DNA of 64,000 bases from Pararhodobacter zhoushanensis. GTDB taxonomy: Bacteria; Pseudomonadota; Alphaproteobacteria; Rhodobacterales; Rhodobacteraceae. The notes below the pieces were generated by a model. The model was not told the DNA's origin. It searched no databases and saw only the letters and a program-made list of their open reading frames with translations. Positions 9,325-19,902 of this stretch are shown piece after piece. The DNA lies in contig NZ_JAPDFL010000001.1 of the NCBI RefSeq assembly GCF_025949695.1, forward strand, positions 2,111,501 to 2,175,500, in the 5' to 3' direction. Each line of letters opens with the position of its first letter. Position 1 is the stretch's first letter. The position numbers and the translations under genes are program-made.

Positions 9325-11790
9325 GTGGATGCCCGCGGCGGTTTGGCGACACCGCTCAAGCGCCTTGCGAGCGCCGCGAATCAGATCCTGGTTGCCGCTT
9401 TCGGGAGCGCTCTTCTTGCCGGGGCCGCCGCTGTATCTGGCTTCGGGGCGGCGGCACTTGTCGTTGCCAGTGTCTCTGGAACCCTCATGATCCTGGCTCT
9501 TGCGGCGGCGCTGTCGCGTCTGCTGAATGAAAGGCGCGATACAGCCCGCAGTGCGTCACTCCTTCACGCGGCGGAGTTTGATCCCGATCCGGTCGTCATA
9601 ACGACGTTTGACGGTGCACCAAGGGCGGCCAATCCAGCGGCAGGGTATGAGACGGATCCGGTTCGGATCCTGGGTGCCTGGTGTGTCGAGGCCGCGCCAG
9701 TGGTCGCAGCACTCCTCGCAGACGTTGAAGAAACTGGTGGTGTCACGCGCGAATTCTGGCGTCAAAAGAAGGGACTAAGGCTTTCCCTTCATCGTCTGGG
9801 TGCTGCTGGCGACCTGGTGGCCTGGCGTTTTTCTCCTCTCAATCGCGGCGGCGGCAGATATATTGACGACCTTGGGATGCCGGTGCTTACCCGCGATGCC
9901 GAAGGCGTGCGCGCCAACGCGGCGACACGCAGCCTTTTCGATCATGGAGAGGACGCGGCGCAGGTTCTGGAGGCCGTTGAAGCCGCCCGCGATGCTGGCG
10001 AACAGATGCCTTTGGCACTTACGCTACACAATGGCCATTCCATGCGCGCCTTGCCTGTTGGTGGGCGGGACGGGTTGCTTGACGTGGTTCTGATGCCAGC
10101 GTGGCGCGTTTTGCAAGAAGGTGAGGTGGCGGCAGCGTCGAATTTCGAAGAGATTCCAGTCGCTCTCATGCAGATCGATCCCGAGGGACGCATTGCCGAA
10201 ACGAACCGTCACGCGCGCGCGCTGCTGGGGGTGGCCGAGGGAGAGAGGCACTTTTTCTGGGAGGTTGTCGAAGGGTTGGGGCGTCCGGTTGCGGATTGGC
10301 TTGAGGATGCGCGCAACGGACGAACGCTTGGACGGCCCGAGGTTTTGCGCGCGCCGCTGACGGGGCAGGACACGTTCGTGCAGATTATTCTGCGTCGCGC
10401 CACGGCGCCGGAAATGCAGGGGGCTCTGGTGGCCGTTGTGTCGGATGCAACCGAGCTCAAATCGCTTGAGGCGCGCTTTGTTCAGAGCCAGAAAATGCAG
10501 GCAATCGGACAACTTGCCGGTGGCGTCGCTCATGATTTCAATAATTTGCTGACCGCGATCTCGGGGCACTGCGATCTGCTCTTGTTGAACCGGGATCGCT
10601 TCGATCCTGATTACAATGATCTGTTGCAAATCCACCAGAACGCCAACCGCGCCGCGGCTCTGGTGCGCCAACTTCTGGCCTTCTCACGCAAGCAAACCAT
10701 GAAAACCGAAGTCCTTCGCCTCGAAAGCCTTCTGGAGGATCTGACCCATCTGCTGACCCGGCTGGTCGGGGAGCGCATCACCGTATCCCTGAGCCATGCC
10801 CCCGACGTCGGCGCAATTCGTGCGGATCGTCGGCAGTTGGAGCAGGTGATCATGAATCTGGTGGTCAATGCGCGTGACGCGATGCCGATGGGGGGAACGA
10901 TCCGGATCGAGACCGAGGCTTTGCGCCTGCGCGAAGAGCGCGAACTGGGGCGGGCGCGCATTCCGCCGGGGACGTATGCGCTTATCCGCGTGATCGATCA
11001 GGGTCTCGGTATACCGGACGATATCATCGACAAGATCTTTGAGCCGTTCTTTACGACGAAAAAGCTTGGCGAGGGGACAGGGTTGGGTCTGTCCACAGCG
11101 TATGGCATCGTCAAGCAAATGGGCGGTTACATCTTCGCCGACAGCCATGAAGGTTCGGGTACTGTTTTCACGCTCTATTTCGGTATCGCTGCCGGTGCCG
11201 ATGTCCTTGATCCCGTTGAGCCGGCCCGGGTGAGCACCAGGCACACCACCAAAGAGGCGCCGCGTGCGTTCACGTCGCCGGTCACGCTGACGGCGAAGCC
11301 CGGCGGTTTCAGCCAGCCTGCGGCGCCGTTTAAGACCGACCGCCCATCCCAGGATCCGGCCGCGGCACAGGCCGGCGATGTTCGGCCAGTGTTTGCCGCG
11401 CGGGGAGGGTCGGTTCTTCTGGTCGAAGATGAAGCCCCCGTGCGCGCCTTCGCCGCGCGTGCACTGCGGCTGCAGGGATACCAGGTGTTCGAAGCGCAAG
11501 ATGGTGAACAAGCTCTGGAATTCCTGGCTGATCCGACGATCCGCGTCGACATATTCGTCACCGATGTCATCATGCCTGGCATCGACGGTCCCGGCTGGGT
11601 CGCCCAGGCTCTGGTTTCACGGCCGGGGACCCCGGTGGTCTTCGTCTCGGGGCACACCGCCGATACGTTCAGCGCTGCGCTGAACCGGACGCCCCGCGCG
11701 GTATTCCTGGGTAAACCCTTTTCCCTCAAGGATCTCACCGATACCATCGCGCAACACCTCGATCCATCGGGTGTCGCGGCGCGGGCATGA
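9325..11790 (+). CDS. cckA: Hybrid histidine kinase CckA
   Basis: An 821-residue hybrid kinase. Two N-terminal hydrophobic segments (about residues 20-65) anchor it in the membrane, followed by PAS-like sensing regions. The H-box is QLAGGVAHDFNNLL with phospho-His at residue 403; the ATPase domain has VMNLVVNARDAMP (N-box), DQGLGIPDDI and GLGLSTAYGIVKQMGG. A C-terminal receiver starts near residue 695 with the phospho-acceptor Asp at 747 (FVTDVIMPG). This order and the H-box are those of CckA, which drives the ChpT-CtrA relay controlling motility, gene-transfer agents or the cell cycle. The start is uncertain: GTG 9325 is the first start in frame but lacks a good ribosome binding site. Confidence 0.9.
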   Translation: MDARGGLATPLKRLASAANQILVAAFGSALLAGAAAVSGFGAAALVVASVSGTLMILALAAALSRLLNERRDTARSASLLHAAEFDPDPVVITTFDGAPRAANPAAGYETDPVRILGAWCVEAAPVVAALLADVEETGGVTREFWRQKKGLRLSLHRLGAAGDLVAWRFSPLNRGGGRYIDDLGMPVLTRDAEGVRANAATRSLFDHGEDAAQVLEAVEAARDAGEQMPLALTLHNGHSMRALPVGGRDGLLDVVLMPAWRVLQEGEVAAASNFEEIPVALMQIDPEGRIAETNRHARALLGVAEGERHFFWEVVEGLGRPVADWLEDARNGRTLGRPEVLRAPLTGQDTFVQIILRRATAPEMQGALVAVVSDATELKSLEARFVQSQKMQAIGQLAGGVAHDFNNLLTAISGHCDLLLLNRDRFDPDYNDLLQIHQNANRAAALVRQLLAFSRKQTMKTEVLRLESLLEDLTHLLTRLVGERITVSLSHAPDVGAIRADRRQLEQVIMNLVVNARDAMPMGGTIRIETEALRLREERELGRARIPPGTYALIRVIDQGLGIPDDIIDKIFEPFFTTKKLGEGTGLGLSTAYGIVKQMGGYIFADSHEGSGTVFTLYFGIAAGADVLDPVEPARVSTRHTTKEAPRAFTSPVTLTAKPGGFSQPAAPFKTDRPSQDPAAAQAGDVRPVFAARGGSVLLVEDEAPVRAFAARALRLQGYQVFEAQDGEQALEFLADPTIRVDIFVTDVIMPGIDGPGWVAQALVSRPGTPVVFVSGHTADTFSAALNRTPRAVFLGKPFSLKDLTDTIAQHLDPSGVAARA

Positions 11791-11862
11791 GCGGTCGCCC
11801 GCGGCGCTTGCAACGGAGGGGCGGGGTGTTAGGAAGGGCAGGAACCCGACCAGAACCCGAGG

Positions 11863-12870
11863 TTGACCTTGATCGATACTCTCGCCGCGCGCATCCGTCA
11901 GACCATCGACGCAAAGACCAAACCGCTGGGATCGCTGGGGCAAATAGAAACCCTCGCCGAAACCATTGCGTTGTTGCAAGAAACCACCGAACCCACGATG
12001 CGCAACTGCACGCTGGTCATCTTTGCTGCGGACCACGGCATTGCGCTTGAAGGTGTGTCGGCTTTTCCTCAGGTCGTCACTGGCCAGATGGTCCTGACTT
12101 TCCTGTCCGGCGGTGCGGCGGCGAATGTGTTCGCCACGGTGAACGGTGTGACGCTCAAGGTTGTGGATTCCGGCGTCGCGGGCAAGCCGATGTCGCATCC
12201 CCAGCTTATTGACCGACGCCTTGGCGCCGGTACCGCCAGCTTTCTGACGGGCCCGGCTATGAGCGCGGCACAGGCACAGTTGGCGCTGGACCATGGCGCC
12301 GCCTGCGCGCGCGAGGCAGAGGGTGACGCGCTCGCTTTTGGCGAAATGGGCATCGCCAACACGGCAACGGCAAGCGCATTGGCGCATAAGCTGACCGGGC
12401 TGCCGCTCGCGGATCTGATCGGCCGCGGAACCGGGCTGGACGACGCGGGCGTTCAACGCAAACTCGCCATCCTGACCCGGGCCGTTGCGCGGACCGGTGC
12501 GCTGACACCCCAAGAGGCTATGGCCGAATACGGCGGGTTTGAGATCAACATGATCGCCGGCGCGATGCTGGAAACCGCGCGCCAGCGTCGGGTGGTGATC
12601 GTGGATGGCTTCATCGCCACCGCCGCAGCGGTTCTGGCGACCAAGCTCGAACCCGAGTCGCGCAGCGCCATGGTCTTCGCGCATCACTCGCATGAAGCTG
12701 GCCATACCGCCTTGCTCAACGTGCTCGACGCCAAACCCTTGCTGGCGCTGGACATGCGGTTGGGAGAGGGGACCGGTGCCCTGTTGGCCTGGCCGTTGCT
12801 GAAAGCTGCCGCGGCGATGATGACCGATATGGCCAGTTTTGAGGCCGCCGGGGTCTCGAACAAGGACTGA
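11863..12870 (+). CDS. cobT: Nicotinate-nucleotide--dimethylbenzimidazole phosphoribosyltransferase
   Basis: A 335-residue CobT that makes alpha-ribazole-5'-phosphate from nicotinate mononucleotide and dimethylbenzimidazole, for the lower ligand of cobalamin. Family motifs: KTKPLGSLG near the N terminus, FAADHGIALEGVSAFPQ, FGEMGIANTATA, FEINMIAGAML, and the catalytic-Glu segment MRLGEGTGA near the C terminus. No ATG fits. TTG 11863 is the first start, but TTG 11869 is better placed behind GAGG at 11859-11862. It heads the run cobT-cobS-cobC-cobU. The neighbour starts 3 bp after its stop. Confidence 0.95.
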   Translation: MTLIDTLAARIRQTIDAKTKPLGSLGQIETLAETIALLQETTEPTMRNCTLVIFAADHGIALEGVSAFPQVVTGQMVLTFLSGGAAANVFATVNGVTLKVVDSGVAGKPMSHPQLIDRRLGAGTASFLTGPAMSAAQAQLALDHGAACAREAEGDALAFGEMGIANTATASALAHKLTGLPLADLIGRGTGLDDAGVQRKLAILTRAVARTGALTPQEAMAEYGGFEINMIAGAMLETARQRRVVIVDGFIATAAAVLATKLEPESRSAMVFAHHSHEAGHTALLNVLDAKPLLALDMRLGEGTGALLAWPLLKAAAAMMTDMASFEAAGVSNKD

Positions 12871-12873
12871 GCG

Positions 12874-13601
12874 ATGCGAGGCGCGCGCGCAGCTCTGGCA
12901 TTTCTGACGCGGCTGCCTGCGGGCGCACTTGAGAGTGCCGATTTTGCCCGTGCGCCGGGCTGGTTTGCGGCGATTGGTCTGCTGATTGGTGGGCTCACGG
13001 CAGTGATCTGGTGGTTGGCTGCGCTGGTCTGGCCGCCGGTCATCGCTGCGATCATCGCCGTCGCGGCGGGATTGCTGCTGACCGGGGCGCTGCATGAGGA
13101 CGGGTTGGCCGACACGTTCGACGGTCTCGGCTCGGGCCGTCCGCGCGAGCGCGCGCTGGAAATCATGCGCGACAGCCGGATCGGCAGCTATGGCACCCTG
13201 GCGTTGGGACTGGCGCTTGCTGTCCGTGTGGCAACGCTTGCCGCGTTGGGGCCGTTTGCGCCCGTTGCCTTGATCGCGGGTCAGAGCCTCAGTCGGGGGG
13301 CATGGCCCTGATGCTGCGCGTCGGGCCCTATGTGCGTGCCGCAGGGTCGGGCACTGGAATGACCGGGCCGCTGGGCGCGACCCGCTGGCCGCTGATCGCA
13401 GTGCTGCTTGCGGCGGTCGCGCTGACGGGCACGACGCTCGGCTGGGCGCTGGTTCCGGCTTTGGGCGGGTTGATCGCCGCGCAAGCGTTGATCCGCGCCT
13501 GGGCCCTCAAGCGGCTGGGCGGGTTGACTGGTGACGTGCTGGGCGCGGCGCAGGTGTTGGGTGATTTGGGCTTTTTGTTGGGGGTTTTAGCATGGCGTTA
13601 A
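12874..13601 (+). CDS. cobS: Adenosylcobinamide-GDP ribazoletransferase, frameshifted
   Basis: An integral membrane enzyme joining alpha-ribazole (phosphate) to adenosylcobinamide-GDP in the last step of the cobalamin nucleotide loop. The first part carries the conserved ALHEDGLADTFDGLGSG motif (metal and substrate site) and MRDSRIGSYG. The frame from 12874 stops at 13311 after a G6 run at 13295-13300. The remaining helices (MALMLRVGPYVRAAGSG onward) continue in the -1 frame to 13601. One extra G restores SRGGMALML in phase and a product of about 242 residues, the normal size. A sequencing miscall is therefore likelier than a dead gene, but inactivation is possible. Confidence 0.85.
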
Positions 13602-14113
13602 TACTTTTGCGTCACACTCGACCGGAACGGGCCGAGGGAACCTGCTATGGGCGCACTGACATGCAACTGGACGACAGCTTTGCGGCCGAGGCCGCGCGCA
13701 TCGCCGCGGAACTGCCTGACGTAACGCGCATTCTGTCCTCGCCCCTGTCGCGCTGTCACCGCCTTGCGCAGGCCGTGGCGCAAACCCGCGGCCTGCCGGT
13801 CGAACTGGATGAACGTCTGATCGAGATGGATTTCGGCGCGTGGGAGAACACGCCCTGGGATGCCATCCCGCGTGATCAACTCGACGACTGGATGCGCGAT
13901 TTTCTGGGCGCACGGCCGCATGGGGGCGAGTCGGTGCAGCAACTCTATGACCGCGTCGCTGCGGCGCTGAGCGATGCGGCTCAGGGCCCCGGGCCTGCCT
14001 TGGTCGTCACGCATGCGGGGGTTATCAAGGCCGCGAAAACGGCGCGCGGCGATGAAAACGGCTGGCAAAGCGACATTGCCTTTGGCGGCTGGGTACAGGT
14101 GGACTGGGCATGA
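13592..14113 (+). CDS. cobC: Histidine phosphatase, alpha-ribazole phosphatase type
   Basis: A 173-residue histidine-phosphatase (phosphoglycerate mutase-like) protein. The phospho-His motif is LLRHTRPE near residues 5-12; [21 protein letters not shown] and VVTHAGVIK (second catalytic His) follow in order. In a cobalamin operon the family acts as CobC, removing the 5'-phosphate from alpha-ribazole phosphate. It overlaps the end of cobS by 10 bp and the start of cobU by 4 bp (ATGA), so translation is coupled. The assignment rests on family plus context. Confidence 0.85.
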   Translation: MALILLRHTRPERAEGTCYGRTDMQLDDSFAAEAARIAAELPDVTRILSSPLSRCHRLAQAVAQTRGLPVELDERLIEMDFGAWENTPWDAIPRDQLDDWMRDFLGARPHGGESVQQLYDRVAAALSDAAQGPGPALVVTHAGVIKAAKTARGDENGWQSDIAFGGWVQVDWA

Positions 14114-14635
14114 GCACGGTGCTGGTGCTGGGCGGCGCGCGTTCAGGCAAAAGCGCCCTTGCCGAACGCCTGACGCTCGCCACAGGCGCTGCGCCGCTCT
14201 ACATCGCCACCGGGCAGGCGTGGGATGATGAGATGCGCCAGCGAGATCGCCGACCACCGCCAACAACGGGACGGGCAGGGCTGGACGACCTGTGAAGCCC
14301 CCCTCGCGCTGGCAGGCGCCCTCGCCGCCGCCCCCGCCGACCAGCCCGTCCTGATCGACTGCCTGACGCTCTGGCTCACCAATCTGATGCTGGGCGAGCA
14401 CCCCATCGACCCCGCCACGCAGGCGTTGCGCGATACGCTTGCCGCCCGCCCGGGCCTGACCGTCCTTGTCGCGAATGAAGTCGGGCTTGGCATCGTGCCT
14501 GACAACGCGCTCGCCCGTCGCTTCCGTGACGCGGCCGGGCGGCTCAACCAGCAAATCGCGGCGCAGGCTGACACCGTGGTCTTCACCGCCGCTGGCCTGC
14601 CGATGATCCTGAAAGGGCAACTCCCGCCCGCGTGA
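14110..14635 (+). CDS. cobU: Adenosylcobinamide kinase/guanylyltransferase, frameshifted
   Basis: A CobU/CobP enzyme that phosphorylates adenosylcobinamide and then adds GMP. The N terminus has the P-loop [15 protein letters not shown] and [12 protein letters not shown]. The frame from 14110 ends at 14295, while the rest ([20 protein letters not shown], then [12 protein letters not shown]) is read in the +1 frame to 14635. The break is at about 14242-14248 (cgagatc). Deleting one base there gives RQRIADHRQQ in phase and a normal product of about 174 residues. Unlike most breaks in this window, this is one base too many and not in a long homopolymer. Inactivation and sequence error are both open. 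Confidence 0.82.
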
Positions 14636-14682
14636 GCCGCGCCTCTCTTGCGCGACGCGGACGGGCAGGCGATAACCCCTGC

Positions 14683-16040
<1,358 letters not shown>

Positions 16041-16059
16041 TGCCAAGGAGCGGATTTCT

Positions 16060-16626
16060 ATGGATTCCTTTACTCTGGTCGACGCCGCAGTCGCGCTGGT
16101 CATCATTGTGTCGGCCATCCTCGCCTATTCGCGGGGGCTGGTGCGCGAGTTGCTGGCGATCGCAGGCTGGGTTGTCGCTGCCGTGGTCGCCTTTGTCATG
16201 GCGCCCACGTTCGAGCCCTTGGTCCGCGAGATCCCCTATATCGGCAATATTCTGGGTGACAGCTGCGAGTTGACGATTATCGCGGCGTTTGCCGGGGTCT
16301 TTGCGATCATGCTGGTGCTGGTGGCGCTGTTCACGCCGCTGTTCTCCAGCCTGATCCGCAATTCGGCGCTCGGGGGGCTTGATCAGGGGTTAGGGTTCTT
16401 CTTCGGTGTGTTGCGCGGCATCCTGCTGATCGCTGTCGCGCTGATCGTCTTCCAGAACGCCGTGCCGCCGGGGACCGTGCCGATGGTCGACAACGCGCGC
16501 TCGGTTGCGCTGTTCGCGCAGGTTCAGGCCGCAATCACAGATACGCTGCCAGCGGATGCGCCCAACTGGATCGTGCAGCGCTATGAAGAACTGACCGCCA
16601 GCTGCACGGCCACGACGGGCACCTGA
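16060..16626 (+). CDS. cvpA: CvpA family membrane protein
   Basis: A 188-residue inner-membrane protein with four hydrophobic helices and the family marks SRGLVRELLAIAGWV near residues 24-38 and GGLDQGLGFFFGVLRGILL. Known in E. coli as the colicin V production protein; its molecular role is poorly defined (envelope stress and bile resistance are reported). The ATG at 16060 follows AAGGAG at 16044-16049, a good ribosome binding site; the frame is open to 16012 but that overlaps radA. The downstream purF often found after cvpA is absent here. Confidence 0.9.
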   Translation: MDSFTLVDAAVALVIIVSAILAYSRGLVRELLAIAGWVVAAVVAFVMAPTFEPLVREIPYIGNILGDSCELTIIAAFAGVFAIMLVLVALFTPLFSSLIRNSALGGLDQGLGFFFGVLRGILLIAVALIVFQNAVPPGTVPMVDNARSVALFAQVQAAITDTLPADAPNWIVQRYEELTASCTATTGT

Positions 16627-16630
16627 TCCC

Positions 16631-17240
16631 TTGATCGACCCTCAGTTTCGCGCCGAGCTGAACGAGAGGCTGTTCACCTGCTACATCGGGGGGCGCTGGA
16701 CAGCGCCCTTGGCACACGTGCTGTGCCGGTTCACCCGTTCGAGGGCACACGGATGGGCACCATCGCCTGCGCCGAGCAGGGCGATATCGCGCGCGCGGTG
16801 GCTGGTTTGGGCGGGCCGCTGCCCGAAAGACCCGCGCTTGAGGACGCCTATGCCGGCAGCGCCTCTCTCTGCGCGCGCTGCGCCGCGAGGAAGGGTTCGC
16901 CGACGCTGTCGCGCCCCCGCGCGTGCCCGCGACCTTACCGCCCGGTGACGGGCCGCTGATTGTGCTCAGCGCCGCCGCGACCGCCTTGGCGCGGATCGTC
17001 GGAGTGTTGATTGCCGGGGCCGGGCGCGGGGTGATCTGGAAACCTGCGCCGCGTGCTGCCGCGTCCGCCCATCTGCTCATGCGGGCGCTGGGGCCGGTAT
17101 CGGGGATGCGGCTGGCGATGGTGCAGGGCGATCACGCCACCGGCGCGCTGTTGGCGGGGCAGGGCGGGCTGGTGTGGCTGTCGCGCGCGCCGTGCCCCTT
17201 GGTGGTTAACGACCCGGCCACAGCGCCACTCCCCCAGTGA
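16631..17240 (+). pseudogene. Decayed aldehyde dehydrogenase-like ORF
   Basis: Three overlapping pieces in successive -1 frames make one protein-like reading: FTCYIGGRWTAPL, then GTRAVPVHPFEGTRMGTIACAEQGDIARAV, then REEGFADAVAPPRVPATLPPGDGP and GVIWKPAPRAAASAHLLMRALGP. It resembles the N-terminal, cofactor-binding part of aldehyde dehydrogenases (YIGGRW entry and the WKPAP motif) but is about 200 residues long and lacks the catalytic Cys/Glu half. The first shift is near 16705-16710; the second is at a (CT)4 repeat, 16863-16870, where dropping one CT unit restores phase. Truncation plus two shifts suggests a pseudogene. Its end overlaps ppk2 by 35 bp, tail to tail. Confidence 0.55.
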
Positions 17241-18078
17241 TCCCCGCGTCCGGCGCGCCCAGAGCCGCCTCATCCTTGCGGTCGTAGTCGAAGTTTGAGA
17301 GCAGCCGCTGCACAGCCGCAATCCGGGCACGGTATTTGTCGTCGCCGCGGATCACCGTCCAGGGGGCAAAGCTGAAATCCGAGCGCGCGAAGGTCTCGCC
17401 GATTGCCTTGGTGTAGGCGTCCCATTTTTCCAGCCCGTTCACGTCAATCGACGACAGCTTCCACTGCTTGAGCGGGTGCTTTTCACGCTCCAGCATGCGG
17501 CGCAGCTGTTCGGCCTGACCGACATTGAACCACAGTTTGATCAGCTGAATGCCGTCATCGACCAAGGCTTTCTCGAAGCCCGGCAACTGGTCAAAGAAAT
17601 GCGCGCGTTGCTCAGGGGTGCAAAAGCCAAAGACCTGCTCGACCACGGCACGGTTGTACCAGCTTCGGTCCAGCAGCGCGATTTCTCCGGCGGCGGGCAG
17701 ATGGGCGATATAGCGCTGAAAGTACCATTGTGTGCGCTCGCGGTCGGTCGGTTTGGGCAGGGCGACGGTCTTGGCACCACGCGGGTTGAGGTTTTCACGC
17801 ACCCGCTTGATCGCGCCGGACTTGCCCGCCGTATCGCGCCCCTCGAAGACCACGACGATGCGCTGGCCGGACGATTCGACCCAGCGCTGAAATTTGACCA
17901 GCTCCACCTGCAGGTCTTTCATCTGCGCTTCGTAGTCGTCCTTTTTCATCCAGCGGTCATAGGGGAAGTCGTCGATCAGGATGTCGCGCTTGGCACCCTC
18001 TTCAATCGCCTTGCGCACCGCCTTGGGCGCGCCATTCTTGAAATACTCGGAAATCGCGCCGTCGAAAGGCAGGTCCAT
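17206..18078 (-). CDS. ppk2: Polyphosphate kinase 2 family protein
   Basis: A 290-residue PPK2, which moves phosphate between polyphosphate and nucleotides. The P-loop is GRDTAGKSG at residues 80-88; [16 protein letters not shown] provides the Walker B/lid region. Length and the motif [26 protein letters not shown] fit class I PPK2 (nucleoside diphosphate substrates). The ATG at 18078 lies close behind a GGAG (18081-18084 on the reverse strand). The promoter region contains an imperfect 24-bp palindrome (see 18150-18307). Confidence 0.93.
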   Translation of the reverse strand: MDLPFDGAISEYFKNGAPKAVRKAIEEGAKRDILIDDFPYDRWMKKDDYEAQMKDLQVELVKFQRWVESSGQRIVVVFEGRDTAGKSGAIKRVRENLNPRGAKTVALPKPTDRERTQWYFQRYIAHLPAAGEIALLDRSWYNRAVVEQVFGFCTPEQRAHFFDQLPGFEKALVDDGIQLIKLWFNVGQAEQLRRMLEREKHPLKQWKLSSIDVNGLEKWDAYTKAIGETFARSDFSFAPWTVIRGDDKYRARIAAVQRLLSNFDYDRKDEAALGAPDAGITGGVALWPGR

Positions 18079-18444
18079 GGGGAGGCTCCAGTGTTTTGCG
18101 CAGGCTAGGCTGGTGAGCCTGCTGACGACAAGCAGAATTCGGCGCTTAGATGTCAGGCATTATAATGACAGACATTGCTTGTGGGCAGGTTTGATTAGTC
18201 TCAATCAGACGCACGGGGACGGGGACGGGTCAGGCATCAAAGCGTTGCCGACTGCATCAACGCGCGTATAAGCATGATAACCCTCTGAATACAAATAATG
18301 CCTGACAATATGGGTGGCTGGCACTTGCGCTGATACAAAACCGCGTGCAACAGGGGTCGGCAGTTTGGCCCGGTCCATGACCGGATCAGCGTCACCCTGT
18401 CACGACCTCTTGCCAAGCGCCTCGCCACGCAGCACTGTTTCCCC
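18079..18444. other. 366-bp intergenic region between divergent ppk2 and tfoX-like gene
   Basis: It separates ppk2 (reverse) from the tfoX-like gene (forward) and is lower in GC than its surroundings. It holds the inverted repeats at 18150-18307 and a short palindrome TGATT-N6-AATCA at 18192-18207. I see no gene; the forward ORF through 18314-18444 has no domain and is a shadow frame. Confidence 0.6.
18150..18307. repeat. 13-bp perfect inverted repeats 132 bp apart
   Basis: TGTCAGGCATTAT (18150-18162) recurs as its exact reverse complement at 18295-18307. The left copy is also half of an imperfect 24-bp palindrome (18150-18173, two mismatched pairs). The whole could be a pair of operators for one regulator acting on ppk2 and the tfoX-like gene, or the ends of a small non-coding mobile element (MITE-like). 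No flanking target duplication is obvious. Confidence 0.5.
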
Positions 18445-18804
18445 ATGCCGACACCGATTTCAGACCTGCGCAACCTTGGCCCCTCGAGCGAAGAGAGCTT
18501 CGCCCGCGCCGGGATCCATGACGCCGAAACGCTGCGCGATCTTGGCGCTGATGCAGCCTATGCCCTTTTGCTCAAATCCGGCGAGCGGCCGCATTTCATC
18601 GTTTACTACGTGTTGCACATGGCCCTGCAGGGTCGGCCGTGGAATGATTGCAAAGGCGCGGAAAAGGACGCGCTGCGTCTGCGCTTCGATGGGCTGAAAG
18701 CCGCGCATAAGGCCCAAGGGGGGATTGAGGGAATCGAGGCGATCCTTGATGAGATCGGCGTGATCGACCCTGCCGGACCCCGGCGTAAACGACGGAGCGG
18801 ATGA
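18445..18804 (+). CDS. TfoX C-terminal domain protein
   Basis: A 119-residue protein made of the TfoX/Sxy C-terminal domain alone: ISDLRNLGPSSEESFARAGI (a helix-hairpin-like motif) opens it, and FIVYYVLHMALQGRPWND is typical of the domain. The N-terminal TfoX half is absent. Sxy acts in competence gene control in gammaproteobacteria; the stand-alone C-terminal form in alphaproteobacteria has no established role. It overlaps the transglycosylase gene by 4 bp (ATGA). Confidence 0.8.
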   Translation: MPTPISDLRNLGPSSEESFARAGIHDAETLRDLGADAAYALLLKSGERPHFIVYYVLHMALQGRPWNDCKGAEKDALRLRFDGLKAAHKAQGGIEGIEAILDEIGVIDPAGPRRKRRSG

Positions 18805-19295
18805 CAGTGCCGATGATGAAGACAACCCTGGCCGTGCTCGTGGTGCTGGCGCTGGCCGCGTGCGGGGGCGGGCGCCCGGACGACATTGACGTGCCCAGCC
18901 GCCTGTTCCCCGGCGAGACGCCGCAAATGCGCGTGCTCATCATACAGGCGTCGCAGGATCTGGAGATCCCCGAGGCGCTGCTGCACCGCGTCATCCAGCG
19001 CGAAAGCGACTACCGCGCCGATGCGCGCAACGGGCCGTATTACGGGCTGATGCAGATCCTGCCACAGACCGCCCGCACCATGGGCTTTCGCGGCGAACCG
19101 CGTGAGTTGCTCGATCCCGAGGTGAACCTGCGCTATGCCGGGCGCTATCTGCGCGGCGCGTGGCTGGTGTCAGACGGCGATATGGAGGATGCGGTGATGC
19201 ATTACGCGCGCGGCTATTACTACGACGCCCGCGACCGCTGTCTGCTGGTCGAGACGGGCCTCGCGCAGCGCGAAACAAACCGCCGCTGCCGGTAA
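18801..19295 (+). CDS. Lytic transglycosylase, SLT domain lipoprotein
   Basis: A 164-residue peptidoglycan lytic transglycosylase. A lipoprotein signal ends in LALAAC (Cys near residue 21 from ATG 18801), so it is likely an envelope lipoprotein. The SLT domain has the catalytic Glu in IQRESDYRADARN, then YYGLMQILPQTARTMGF and the NLRYAGRYLRG helix. ATG 18801 couples to the upstream gene; ATG 18813 (MMKTTL) is an alternative with a cleaner signal peptide. Confidence 0.88.
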   Translation: MTVPMMKTTLAVLVVLALAACGGGRPDDIDVPSRLFPGETPQMRVLIIQASQDLEIPEALLHRVIQRESDYRADARNGPYYGLMQILPQTARTMGFRGEPRELLDPEVNLRYAGRYLRGAWLVSDGDMEDAVMHYARGYYYDARDRCLLVETGLAQRETNRRCR

Positions 19296-19315
19296 GCGCC
19301 TGCCCGCGCGCATGG

Positions 19316-19342
19316 AAAAAGGGCGGGGAAAATCCCCGCCCT
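19316..19342 (-). terminator. Rho-independent terminator of ndk
   Basis: A perfect 10-bp stem (19320-19329 with 19333-19342, AGGGCGGGGA/TCCCCGCCCT) and 3-nt loop. Read on the reverse strand it is followed by a run of T (19319-19316). It lies 22 bp past the ndk stop. Confidence 0.88.
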
Positions 19343-19364
19343 CAATCATTCCTCAAGTGGTGGC

Positions 19365-19787
19365 TTAGCCGACCAGCTCAAGACCCGAGAAGAAATACGC
19401 GATTTCCTGCGCGGCGGTTTCCGGCGCGTCCGAACCGTGGACCGAGTTCTCGCCGACCGACAGGGCGAAATCGGCGCGGATGGTGCCTTCATCGGCTTGC
19501 GCCGGGTTGGTTGCGCCCATCACTTCGCGGTTCTTGGCAATGGCGCCTTCGCCTTCCAGAACCTGCACGACGACCGGAGCCGACGCCATGAATTCACACA
19601 GTTCGCCGTAGAAGGGGCGCTCTTTGTGCACTTCATAGAACTGGCCAGCCTGCGCCGGGGTCAGGTGAATGCGCTTTTGCGCGACGATCCGCAGGCCCGC
19701 ATCCTCGAACTTGGCGTTGATCTTGCCGGTCAGGTTGCGGTTGGTGGCGTCGGGCTTGATGATCGACAGCGTGCGTTCGATAGCCAT
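19365..19787 (-). CDS. ndk: Nucleoside diphosphate kinase
   Basis: A 140-residue Ndk that balances NTP pools through a phospho-histidine. The catalytic His is in NSVHGSD (residue 117). [10 protein letters not shown] at the N terminus and [17 protein letters not shown] at the active site are standard. Length and start ([14 protein letters not shown]) match the family. It is a single gene with its own terminator at 19316-19342. Confidence 0.98.
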   Translation of the reverse strand: MAIERTLSIIKPDATNRNLTGKINAKFEDAGLRIVAQKRIHLTPAQAGQFYEVHKERPFYGELCEFMASAPVVVQVLEGEGAIAKNREVMGATNPAQADEGTIRADFALSVGENSVHGSDAPETAAQEIAYFFSGLELVG

Positions 19788-19902
19788 GTGACTCTCTCTC
19801 GATGGGCGACAAAGGCCCCATGCCCGTGCCGCCGGTTAAATCCCGTGCGCGTCTACCATGGGTCGCCGGGCTTGAAAACCCGCGACGGGTGGGCGTTGTG
19901 GC

